Shown here one piece after another: positions 47,820 through 59,787 of a stretch of DNA of 64,000 nucleotides. The DNA is from Grifola frondosa. Taxonomy: Eukaryota > Basidiomycota > Agaricomycetes > Polyporales > Grifolaceae. Position 1 is the first letter of the stretch; each line of letters begins with the position of its first letter. A program made the translations under genes and the position numbers. The DNA lies in contig LUGG01000015.1 in the NCBI GenBank assembly GCA_001683735.1, forward strand, positions 744,001 through 808,000, read 5' to 3'. The notes under the pieces are model-generated. The model saw nothing but the letters and a program-made list of their open reading frames with translations. It was not told where the DNA came from and ran no database searches.

Positions 47820-49439
47820 ATAATCACATGTGGCATGGGAAATCCACCGAACCCTCTGTGTAGTGTCCGTCTCTCCGACGGCGGCATGTCTACGGCGCCG
47901 TCGCTGTCCGTGGTAGCGACATCGTCGGTCTACGAAACATCCTGCAATCCAACGTAAATTGCACATCGTGTAATGGAGGCGCAATCACGAAAATACTCAC
48001 TCCGATCAGAAGATACATGTTGCCTAACTTCACCATCGCGATCACCGCTCTCATCCGTTTGGTCATCAACACTTGTTCTGTCCACAGCGTTCAGCTCGCG
48101 GTTCGGGTGCGGCGTTGACGTGAACTCCACCGTCTGAGTGCGTGTATCGACGGAGACCTCGACTGAGAAGCAACATTGATCGTTTGAGAGCGGTGAAACG
48201 ACCGTCCCTTCTGCAAGTTAGCTCAAAACAAGTATCATAACCGGCTACGGCACCTACCTCGAATCAGCGGCGAAGCGGACGACTGGTGCAGTGTGCCAGG
48301 GTCCGACAGATGACGCTCACGTCTGTTCGCCAACCATCAGCCACATACGCTCCGAACGAAGCCCCAACGTCAAACTCACAGACTTTCCCCACCATCTCGA
48401 GTGCTAGACTCGACCGACGCCCCTGATGCACCCGCTCCTCGAACAGACGACTTTTGTGGCCCTAGCCGACCGTCGTCCCGAGCTCGACCACCCGACTCGG
48501 ACTGTCCTTCGCTGATCCAGCCACTCGGATCCACCAGTTTCGGTGCGTCGTTCATCCTCCGTATCATGTCTGGCCTCAGTCGAAACTGTCCGTGCTCTCT
48601 ATCCGGACTCTCTTCGCCCAGCCTCAAGTCGTCAAACGACGTCAGGCGCGTACGCCGGGGAAACCGCAGAGCCTTTCCACCCGTCGCCACCACGGCACAA
48701 CGCGCACTCTCACGGGAGCATGCACCTGGGCCGCCACCCTGCGCGCCATCTCCGTCTTGATGATCCGTCGGAATTTGCGAGCGAAGAAACTTCTGCACTC
48801 GCGACCTAGATCAGACTCTACCGACAATGTGCGAAGAACGCTCACGAACCTCCGGATATACACCATCACCCATGCAACCAAAACCTAATGTAGTTCGACG
48901 GTCACCAACACAGAACGGCGAAGTCATGCAACGACGGCAACGACTTACCGGGCTGCCCAGGCACATCTGGATGAAGAGCAACACTTGCTGAAACGGAGTC
49001 AAGGAGCTCAAGTTGACGGTGGTCAACCACACACGGTCATGGCGCTAACGCAGTTGTACAAGCAGTCTATGTAGGCGATGGGAAATTCCCCGTTGCAAGC
49101 AAAGAGTATTCCGGAGAATATGAGAGGTGTGAAGTGCTAAATGAAAAGCGTCAGCGGGCAGTCGACACCACGAGTGACCGCTAATTCGTGAAGGCCAGCG
49201 GCGGAGTCACGATGACTAGACCGGCGAGTCTCTGATGATACCAACGGGCCTCGCACAGGTGACCATTCTGTGCGTACCCCGCGCCTGCTGCGTGCGCCAA
49301 CATGTGAATCACGCGAAGGAGAGAGAAGGACGCACAAAAATATGATATGCACCCGATAGAAGTTTAGGTGATGTCGGACATAGGAAGCAAACGGTTTTGA
49401 GTGATTTCGGGAGCAGCGTCGAGCAGGCAACGAGGGCAT
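47820..49439 (-). pseudogene. TRK1: TRK 5' fragment, unit 2 (C-terminus missing)
   Basis: From ATG 49439 it encodes the same N-terminus (HLNFYRVHI), pore loop 1 (as CVSAMTVCGL, with frame slips nearby), FIQMCLGSP, the MVYIRR helix end and part of the hydrophilic loop. It stops at the unit boundary, where the right end of unit 1 begins. Pore loops 2-4 are absent, so it cannot form a complete transporter. It retains its own copy of the upstream spacer and might still be transcribed. Confidence 0.88.
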
Positions 49440-50001
49440 GGACGACTCGAATTAGACTAATGGCACACCAAGATAATGTGGGAAAAGCAAAGATCAGCTT
49501 GTTGGACGGTCATCCACTCGGTGGTTGATTGTTATTCAGAGCTGAAAGGCAGCATCGACCGCGGTTGCAATGGGTGAGATGACACGAGGGCGACGATGGT
49601 GGCGACGAGCAGAAGGCTGAACGCGACGAAAATGATAATTATGCATATGTACTGACTACACGAAATATAAGCAAAGTCGTGGAACAATTAACCATGTATA
49701 CTATGTAGTCGATTAGGTAGTTTACATTATTCTTGTAGCATGCACTAATTGTTCATTAATTCTCAAATGTAAACGGAACCCCCCTTCTCTCATGAACTGT
49801 GAGATTTCTATGCAACGTTGAGGCAGAATGCGGAGACAATTATCTGACAGTACTGTGCGACGTAATGAATACACACTAATATGCAGAGAAACCATCGCAT
49901 ATGCGTGGAATAACAACAAGATGCAAATGAACAGTAGCGAGACAGATCACCGAGGATGCGAAAAAAAAAACAGTGGCTACGTATAAAATAAATCGGAGTG
50001 T

Positions 50002-50210
50002 CTATGAGGAAAGCAGGGACAGCAGCTTGTCACAGTCCATCGACTTGCTTGCCAGTCGCGAATTGCGCTCCTCATCAAGGCGGGCGCATCGTCATTGTGG
50101 CCATGAGATTGAACGCCTTCGGCACATCGATCGCAATGTCGTCGAGGATTCAGCAGCCTGAGGAAGCCTTGCTCGAAGGATGCCAAGCCGAGCGTCGATC
50201 CAGACCCCAA
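50002..50210 (-). pseudogene. eIF4G-like C-terminal (MA3) exon fragment, unit 2
   Basis: Same exon as at 40346, with bases missing in the DDIAID region so that the frame is broken. TAG is at 50002. Confidence 0.4.
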
Positions 50211-53200
50211 GCGCCCGTCTGCGTTCCTTGCATCGCTCCATACTTACTCGCCTGTCGCATCGACTCGCCTGTCCGCACTCCAGCGCTGCTCCAACGCGTT
50301 CGCCATTCCAAGTCTCCGCCCAACAAGCCTCTTTGCTCGTCCTGCATCTCTCGCCTCACTCGTCTTCGCCCGTCCATCCACGCTGCACAGCATCCCATGC
50401 GACAACTCTGCAACGCCCAGCTCGACGCTTCGACCTCTCTCCGTCACTCCGCCGTCCTCGCTGCCTCCAGACTTTGCGACGCTGCATGTGCATCGTCCTC
50501 CTCGTACGTCTCTTGCTCTCTTCGCGTTCTCTCGCAGTCCACTCGCCGGGCACCCACAGCGCGACTAGCAACGCTGTATCACGCAGCGCTGTGCCCGTCC
50601 ACTCTCGCAATCCATACATCCCCATCCCCATCCTTCCCTCTCGCCGTCGCCGTGTTCGCTCGTATCACGTCGGCGCGCGTTTGTGTGCAACGCACTCACG
50701 AGGTGCGTGCCGTCCGTGCTACACACACATCCTGTCGCGTGTGACACACTCATTCCGCTCTCCACAGCTGACATGGTCCGTCTTCCGGCGCGTAGACGTG
50801 CGGGGCGCATGCGGTCACCCTTCCCAATCATGACAGTCTCGAAACCGCGCCATCAACGCACGTTGCACGCAAACGACACACATCTTCCACTCGCTCCGCC
50901 CACCTCCTACGTCTTCCGCCGCCCCAGTCCCGTCCCATTCGAGCACAACACGCACCAGACTCTCGCACACATTTGGTGCCAGAGCAGCTCCGTACACATG
51001 CGGCGTGCTACCGTCACACAAGCCATGCGGGATGTTCCCGCGTGCGGAAACAGTCGCTCTTGGCTGTGTTGGGCTGAAGAGACGCAATAACTACTCGTGC
51101 GCGCATCAACCATTCTGCGCGAGGCTGACTTTCTGCGGGCATGCAGATGCTCAATTTGCTTTCCACCAGCAATTGCCGGGCCAAATCAACACTCGGCACC
51201 CCTCCGACGCGTAAACGTGCTCGGCGCACACGGTAATTATGTCAATTGTGCATGTATTAAAATCGATACGTAGGATGCACCGTGCGCGAACGACGCGTAT
51301 CTCCCGACCTCGCTACCTATTTCTCCTTCCACTACAACGGCGCGGATTCGGCCTTGCACACATGCGGCGCGCGACTGGCGGGAACCGCAGACGCTAACGG
51401 CACATCTACGCACACGTCGAGTCGACATTAGCACGTCCGCAGTGCTGCGCCCGACGACAGAGAGCCAGCATCCAAACCAGGGCCGTCGGCCAACAGCCGT
51501 GCGGTACACAAGTGCGCGGCGTCCGAGCAGCATCCTTTCAAGACTCATGCCCAACTCTGCGGTGGCTGTGCGTTCTTGGACCACCGGCGATCATGTGTCT
51601 CGACGCGTTCACCACCGTGCGCGCGCGCGCTTACACTCGCACTCGGCTGAAAACACGAAAACACACTGCCATCAGCAACACAAAACGGGGACGGCACACA
51701 GCATTCACACGACGCACGCAATATCATGGTCACCGTACACTCCGTCCAAACACCACCCTCTCGTCCGTCGCTGCCCGCCAAAATCAAGTCAAACATGCCG
51801 TCTCGTCAGCATGCGTGCGCAGCTCTCAACTTCTGGGCACCCGCTGCATCCGCTCCATAGCCCTGCCATGAAGCGGCATCTAGCTGTCTACTGTGCGGTG
51901 TCTACTCTACGCTACTGCTACTCTACGCATCGTGGGCGCACGCGGGAGAACACTCGTCTGGAGAACCCCCGAACGGCACTCCTCCTGCGAGCGCGCGGTG
52001 GAATGCTGAGCGAGACGCGTTCGCGGGAGGGACGAGCGAAACGTATGGACGTACCGGGTGATACGGCGCGGAGAGAGGATGGCAGCGTGGACGATGCACC
52101 ACGGGCATCGGCGGACGCGTCCACCCCGAGTTTGTGGACGGACGTAGATACACTGCATGTAATGTAGATGTCAGAGTGTGCGCCGCCATCAGAATATGAG
52201 TGCGTACCGGGACCTAGTGCGGGCTTGTGGCGTACGGCGACCGCTGGAACGGACACGATGAGCACAATACAAAATGTAGGGCGGGAAACAACCGTCAGAC
52301 CACTCCGCGACGAGGGCGATGCGCATCGTGGAGGAGACACTGCATGGACGTGGACTGTATAAAATGCAGGCATGGACGAAGGGGAGGAGGTGGAGGTGGA
52401 AACGAGAGAATGCAGCCGATACTGGGACAACCCTCAACGACGCCGCTCTTAAATACCACTCCAACGCCCGATCTGCCCGCATCATTATCTACCTTCATTC
52501 CTGCCTCCTGCCACCCTTGATGCGAAACGGGGCAGCCCTCTCGTCAGCGCCCAGCTCCCAATTTCCAAATCTCCCAATTTCTCGCCGACCCGAAATTCGC
52601 CTGATGCCCGCGCGATATCCTGCGAAGACCATCAGAACGATCGGTGACGACACCAATTTACGGAAGGAGCGTACGTAGTACGTACCGTGCGCGAACGCCC
52701 TCCGTCCGCACCCCGTCCCTTCCTGCGTGGACCCTCTGCCGTGTTCGTGCACCGCCGTGTGCGGTGCGCCGGAACCGCGCCCGTCCACCGCACTGCCAGC
52801 TGGCCAGCCAGTGTGCCAGCATGGCCACGGCTGACCACCGACGGTCTGCTCGGGGACATGCCTGTGCTCCCGCACAGCCCGACCGCCGCTTCCAACAAAT
52901 CCCGTACCAGAAAAAGGGTCATCAACGGCGATTCGCACGCGACACATCCGCACCGGCGTACCTGGCGACCAGCCGGAGCGCTGCGAACGGTGAAGACGTC
53001 CCCTTACGAAACGCGCGATCGGAGACTTACCTATTGTGAGCAAATTCCGATCTGTGTGCCGTTCCTGAAGTCTCGACGTGGTGCGGAGGGGAGGGGACGG
53101 GATGTAGATGCAGGTGCAGATGCTTCCCCATACGTCCTGCATGTGCATGCACACAGGTTCGGAATGCTGCGGGGGGAGGGAGGGAGGTGAGCGGCGGTGC

Positions 53201-56200
53201 GACGGTGTGGGGCGATTGACATGTCGTACGTACGCACATACCTGAAACGCTCCACTGCATCTTCTCGTCTCCGCCGCGCAATCGGCGCCCGTCTTCAGCG
53301 CTCAGCCCTGGAGACCGGGCCTTTTCTGTTGGACATGGAAGAAGAATTGGGCGTGTGCAGCAGACGCCGCGTGTCACGACTCTTGTTGATGGTGGGCTTC
53401 GCTCGCTGTCGCCAGATGACCTGACGTGATGTCTGACGTGTCGTCCATCGTCGGCCAACCGTCAGCATTGAGCGTCGACCAGGAGGACGTGGTTCCATGA
53501 TGTGCACTGACAGCAAGGCAGCGTACACCACCACATTGTTCAAGTCGCGCCGCACGCAGTTCCTCTGTAGCTCTCACGGCATGCACAAACGAACATTCTG
53601 ACCTGAAAATAGACAAATTCCGTCAGTTAGATCAGTAGCACAAAAGTACGTGACCACCCTGTTTCATCAAGAACAACCACACCGGAAATAGCCACGCGGA
53701 CGCTCGCGATCTTCGGTGGTCAAGCTCAAGATCTGTGAGCAAACCCTATGCGAGAAACACAGTGTGATTAGGGTTCGACAGAAATCGACACGCCGCGACG
53801 TCACGCTGAAAAACTCACCGATGCCAAGATCAGTCGTGTGCCAGCGAGACTCGGTTAGATCGAGAGCCTCGATTATGACGCATGCATGATTGGAAGGTGT
53901 CCGTCGCCGACGAAGCCCACTGGACAGACAGCGCCAGACTCGCCTGGTTCGTCTCGTCGTGTCTGTGGTGCTCAATATATTTGGATATGCAATGTCGAGA
54001 CGGAGAGAGCACTCACGAGTATTGCATGGACCTGTGGTCCACGAGCTGTGTGTCAATCGCATCGCAAACGAATGAACTCAGTAGTTGAGTTGATAGTTGC
54101 ACTTCTCGCAATCGAGTCCTGTGTGATTGCCGAACTGACTGAGTCGATGGTTGGAACGCAATCTGTTGAATAGGACAAAAATGGATACTTGACGACGGGT
54201 TGGTTGAATGTAACACGGGTGAAGCATCGAAGTTTGCGCGTGTCTCAAGCGACTGATTTGATGCCAGCAATGAAAATCACACCGAAAATCACCTGGATCT
54301 CGCGAATTGGAGTCGGATCAGGCTCACAACCCATCGTGCCGCCTGTTCGAGCTGGTCGATTGTCTCTGAGTGAGTATATACGAGTCTGACACGGAGGGAC
54401 CTTTGGAAACCTGAGAATGTGCGAAACTCAAACAAGACCGCCAGATTGCCGAAGTTGATATTAAAAGTTCGCGCCAGACCTGTCGTTGCGCGAGATGAGC
54501 CACGAGTAGTGTTGTAATATCGAGATCATACATATTTCAGAGGTAACAGTCCCGTCAGAAAGCAGCTGAGAATTGGAGTAATGAGTCGATTGCCCGCCGA
54601 TTGCCTGTTTCGGATTCGGACGATGTTGCACAGTCTCAGGCTGTCGATGCCCAATGGTTGAGTGTGCCGAGATTGACTTGTTTGCAGAGGCTTCAATCTC
54701 GCGCAGGTCTCCAATCGAACATCAAGGCTGCAAGGAGTTGAAAAGGCTGCAGACAAGTCGGATGACAAGCAAACTGAAAGATCGAACTCGCGACTTTCTG
54801 GATCGGAAGCTTCCGATCTTGTCGATCGGCACCGAGTCTCATAGAAAACCACGACGACATCACCAGAAACAACTAACGGTCATTCTCGCCAGGACTGAGG
54901 TGTCAGTTTGAGTACCAGAATGAGGATGTGTGGCATGATTAGAAATGAGCAAGTAAAGCCTACAAGACCATGAAAGCAACAGGATGATGGAAAAGTGAAG
55001 CACAGTGGCTTAACTGCCAGTGGCATGTACAATGGATTAAAAATGCTAGCAGTGATGGTGAAAACATCCGAATCTGCATGACAACATATCAGTGGATGTT
55101 AAATTGAAATATGACAAATGAGACACCAGAGGTAGTAAAGTGAGGGAAAAAAAGATAGAACATAAGACTGTCTAGCTACCCCCAAAAATCCAAGCATAGC
55201 TTAGAAAAGATGTTGTTCGATTGCAATTGTCTGAATTTGACTGCCAATCTTTGATTTCCGAATTCTTATCATCCGCTGATAAGGAACAAGAATATCTTAT
55301 CAGCAGATGTCACATCCACTTTGTGACATAACAAATGATGAACTATCATTTTATTTTTGGATAAATCACCACTCACAATGCTATGCTATTCTGACAAACC
55401 CGTTGGATCAAATCATTCGGAAACATTGATTTTACATCATGAAACATCAGAGCTGAATTTAGATGTATTTGAATTTTTATTAGCTGCTCCGAGGACATCC
55501 GCTCAGAATGTGGTTGATCACATCACCATATATTTATGATTGGCTGATCAATTTGGGGTGCAATCATGTCATCAACAAATATCAACAAAGTCAGGTCCCT
55601 GCATGAGATGTCACATGTAAATGCCGAGAAATTTGATTTTTCTGAAACATGGATGGTTGACGAAATTGACATGCATCAACCAAACATGTCGTGCTGACTG
55701 CACGTGCTTGTCTGTTTATCGTGTTTAGTACCTTTGGTACTATATAGATGGACACTCGACAAGAATATTCTCATTTATGCCATCCCTCAATATGCTGTTG
55801 CTATGTCTCCAGATGCTACTATGCTTCAGTCGCCCAGTTGCCTCCTTCTCCGTCCACATCAATACACCCTCGGAAAGGCCATTTACATATATCACCTTCC
55901 GGCGAGCGATCAAATATGAGGTTTGCTTATTATGGTGAGTACTCCTCCAATTGCAGATTCGACATGTCACTGATGATCAGAACATCTTGTGACAGCTGAC
56001 ACATCATTAAGTGTCGAGTCATAATTGGTATATCTGAAGTATTCAAGCATTTTGTCGTCTCCGGTAGTTATGGGCAAATGTAGTTGGTGAGTCTGTATTT
56101 TTGCTACTTTGATGTTCAATGGCTGTTGAATTCCAAGTTTCAGATGTGCATCTGTCAAGGAGTCTTGTGGAGCTTCGTGCAGTGGTTGTGACATGTGAGC

Positions 56201-57040
56201 TGCGGATTCTGTCACCAAAGGCCAAATCAGGCATGAAGCTTCACTTCAGGTGCATGCAACAGGAGTCACCCGAGTCATCCTCCCACGATTTGATCACATC
56301 ATGGACATTCTCCACCAGTCTTTGTGAGTGATTCACTTCATATTCAAGAAGTTGCACTAACACATTGTCTGATAGTTCTCGCACACAACATTTTTCTCAT
56401 GGTCACTCAGATTGCAGCATCTGAATGTCGTGATCTGGTCAAGTGTCAGTTGAGATGGCTGCCAGTGCCAGCTTTGCCGCATGCGCTTCCCAAGTAGCTT
56501 CTCAAAATGCCCACGAGCTGTCGAATTCCCATGGTCATCCTTGTTCAGGCTATAGAATTTCCATATACCTACAAAGTGACCCAAATGTGCGGGCCACCAG
56601 ACCTGATAGTGAGTCCTGACAAATCCTTGGTATTTGTTCGTGAGTAAATCTCGTCATGTCCAAGTGGTTTCCAGCAACTCATGACTTCCATACTAGTCCT
56701 CGAGTGACAATATCATCCTTGCAAGATCCAACACTGCAACAGCCCAGGCAAGCATATCACTGGCCAAACACCATTTTGAGGTCCCACACTGTCGGCAAGT
56801 GTCTAGCACAATCGGAAATGATGGTAAGTGAGTTTGGCCAGATTTTGATTCTGCGACACTCGGTTTTACTGATACACTTAATACAGGTAGAAACCCGAGC
56901 CGTATTTCTTGTCGGAATCAATATGACAAGCTTGCAGGAGATAAATCAATATGTTCGTGGTCATGGTGTCAGAAGTGTCAGAAACCGCAGTATGTCCATC
57001 TCATTGAAGAACTTGTCTGTTCTCGCTGACCTGCATGATA

Positions 57041-57054
57041 TAGGGTTAGGGTTA
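57041..57054 (+). repeat. Interstitial telomere-like motif (unit 2)
   Basis: tagggttagggtta at the matching place in unit 2, about 325 bp before the boundary with unit 3. Confidence 0.45.
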
Positions 57055-57379
57055 CACTTTGCGGAAACAGAAAGAGAAACAGAAAGAGCGAGAAGATCGC
57101 GTCAGTCGTGTCAGTGCTGATATCGCGGTCGGAAAATGTGTCTGGACGGGCATGCACATGTATGTATGTACGAGGGGGAGGACTGACCACGCTGGCCGTG
57201 CGCTTTGGTGAGTCTGCCGCCATGCGCACGGCCGGCTTCCACACAACAATGCGAGCTCCCCGCGGGGAGGGGAAACCATGCCAGTATGATGGCAGAAATT
57301 GGTCGAAACAAGGTCATTTTTTCGTGTTTTTTCAACTCTGCAGCCAATCGTCGCACAGAAACGTAAGCATCTTCTCAAA

Positions 57380-59009
57380 ATAATCACATGTGGCATGGGA
57401 AATCCACCGAACCCTCTGTGTAGTGTCCGTCTCTCCGACGGCGGCATGTCGTATGGCGCCGTCGCTGTCCGTGGTAGCGACATCGTCGGTCTACGAAACG
57501 ATCCTGCAATCCAACGTAAATTGGCTATCGTGTAATGGAGGCGCAATGACGAAAATACTCACTCCGATCAGAGGATACATGTTGCCTAACTTCACCATCG
57601 CGATCACCGCCCTCATCCGTTTGGTCATCAACACTTGTTCTGTCCACAGCGTTCAGCTCGCGGTTCGGGTGCGGCATTGACGTGAACTCCACCGTCTGAG
57701 TGCGTGCTATCGACGGAGACCTCGACTGGGAAGCGACATTGATCGTTTGAGAGCGGTGGAACGACCGTGCCCCTTCTGCAAGTTAGCTCAAAAAAGTATC
57801 ATAACCGGCTACGGCACCTACCTCGAATCAGCGGCGAAGCGGACGACTGGTGCAGTGTGCCAGGGTCCGACAGATGACGCTCGCGTCTGTTCGCCAACCA
57901 TCAGCCACATACATTCCGAACGAAGCCCCAACGTCAAACTCACAGACTTTCCCCACCGTCTCGAGTGCTAGACTCGACCGACGCCCCTGATGCACCCGCT
58001 CCTCGAACAGACGACTTTTGTGGCCCTAGCCGACCGTCGTCCCGAGCTCGACCACCCGACTCGGACTGTCCTTCGCTGATCCAGCCACTCGGATCCACCA
58101 GTTTCGGTGCGTCGTTCATCCTCCGTATCATGTCTGGCCTCAGTCGAAACTGTCCGTGCTCTCTATCCGGACTCTCTTCGCCCAGCCTCAAGTCGTCGAA
58201 CGACGTCAGGCGCGTACGCCGGGGGAACCGCAGAGCCTTTCCCACTCGTCGCCACCACGGCACGACGCGCACTCTCACGGGAGCATGCACCTGGGCCGCC
58301 ACCCTGCGCGCCATCTCCGTCTTGATAATCCGTCGAAATTTGCGCGCGAAGAAACTTCTGCATCCGCGACCTAGATCAGACTCTACCGACAATGTGCGAA
58401 GAACGCTCACGAACCTCCGGATATACACCATCACCCATGCAACCAAAACCTGATGTATTTTCGACTGGTCATCAACACGGATCGGCGAAGTCATGCAACG
58501 ACGGCAACGACTTACCGGGCTGCCCAAGCACATCTGGATGAAGAGCAACACTTGCTGAAACGGAGTCAAGGAGCTCAAGTTGACGGTGGTCAAGCCACAC
58601 ACGGTCATGGCGCTAACGCAGTTGTATAAGCAGTCTATGTAGGCGATGGGAAATTCCCCGTTGCAAGCAAAGAGTATTCCGGAGAATATGAGAGGTGTGA
58701 AGGTGCTAAATGAAAAGCGTCAGCGGGCGGTCGACACCACGACGTGACCGCTAATTCGTGAAGGCCAGCGGCGGAGTCAAGATGACTAGACCGGCGAGCC
58801 TCCGATGATACCAACGGGCCTCGCACAGGTGACCATTCTGTGCGTACCCCGCGCCTGCTGCGTGCGCCAACATGTGAATCACGCGAAGGAGAGAGAAGGA
58901 CGCACAAAAATATGATATGCACCCGATAGAAGTTTAGGTGATGTCGGACATAGGAAGCAAACGGTTTTGAGTGATTTCGGGAGCAGCGTCGAGCAGGCAA
59001 CGAGGGCAT
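57380..59009 (-). pseudogene. TRK1: TRK 5' fragment, unit 3 (C-terminus missing)
   Basis: Same truncation as unit 2, ATG at 59009. The pore-loop-1 to FIQMCLGSP exon and the hydrophilic loop lie in one open frame (58608-57940, minus), read through the intron. It is cut at the boundary with unit 2 at 57380. Confidence 0.88.
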
Positions 59010-59574
59010 GGACGACTGTGTTAGATTGTGAATGGCAACACCAAGATAATGAAAAGCGAAGATCAGCGGTGTTGGACGGTCATCGACTCGGTGGTTGATT
59101 GTTATTCAGAGCTGAAAGGCAGCATCGACGCGCGGTTGAAGTGGGTGCGATGACACGAGGGCGACGATGGTGGCGACGAGCAGAAGGCTGTAAACGTCGA
59201 CGAAAATGATAAATTATGCATATGTAACTGAAACTTACACGCAAAGGTCGTGGAACAATTAACCATGTATACTATGTAGTCGATTAGGTAGTTTACATTA
59301 TTCTTGTAGCATGCACTAATTGTTCATTAATTCTCAAATGTAAACGGAACCCCCCTTCTCTCATGAACTATGAGATTATCTATGCAACGTTGAGGCAGAA
59401 TGCGGAGACAATTATCTGACAGTACTGTGCGACGTAATGAATACACACTAATATGCAGAGAAACCATCGCATATGCGTGGAATAACAACAAGATGCAAAT
59501 GAACAGTAGCGAGACAGATCACCGAGGATGCGAAAAAAAAAAACAGTGGCTACGTATAAAATAAATCGGAGTGT

Positions 59575-59787
59575 CTATGAGGAAAGCAGGGACAGCAGCT
59601 TGTCACAGTCCATCGACTTGCTTGCCAGTCGCGAATTGCGCTCCTCATCAAGGCGGGCGCCGTTCGTCATTGTGGCCATGAGATTGAACGCCTTCGGCAC
59701 ATCGATCGCAATGTCGTCGAGGATCTCAGCAGCCTGTAGGAAGCCTTGCTCGAAGGATGCCAAGCCGAGCGTCGATCCAGACCCCAA
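59575..59787 (-). pseudogene. eIF4G-like C-terminal (MA3) exon fragment, unit 3
   Basis: The best-preserved copy: an uninterrupted minus-strand frame containing FEQGFLQAAEILDDIAIDVP, then KAFNLMATMTNGARLDEER and SMDCDKLLSLLSS before the stop. That all three copies encode the same peptide, once with an intact frame, supports real coding origin. Without recognisable upstream exons it is scored as a fragment. Confidence 0.5.

Larger units (their letters stand above)
47820..57379. repeat. Tandem array, unit 2 (9,560 bp)
   Basis: Complete second copy, colinear with unit 1. Most of the left half is nearly identical apart from many 1-nt gaps. The AT-richer right half shows real substitutions, mostly transitions (compare 47130-47270 with 56700-56830). 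This argues that it is a true diverged copy. Confidence 0.9.
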
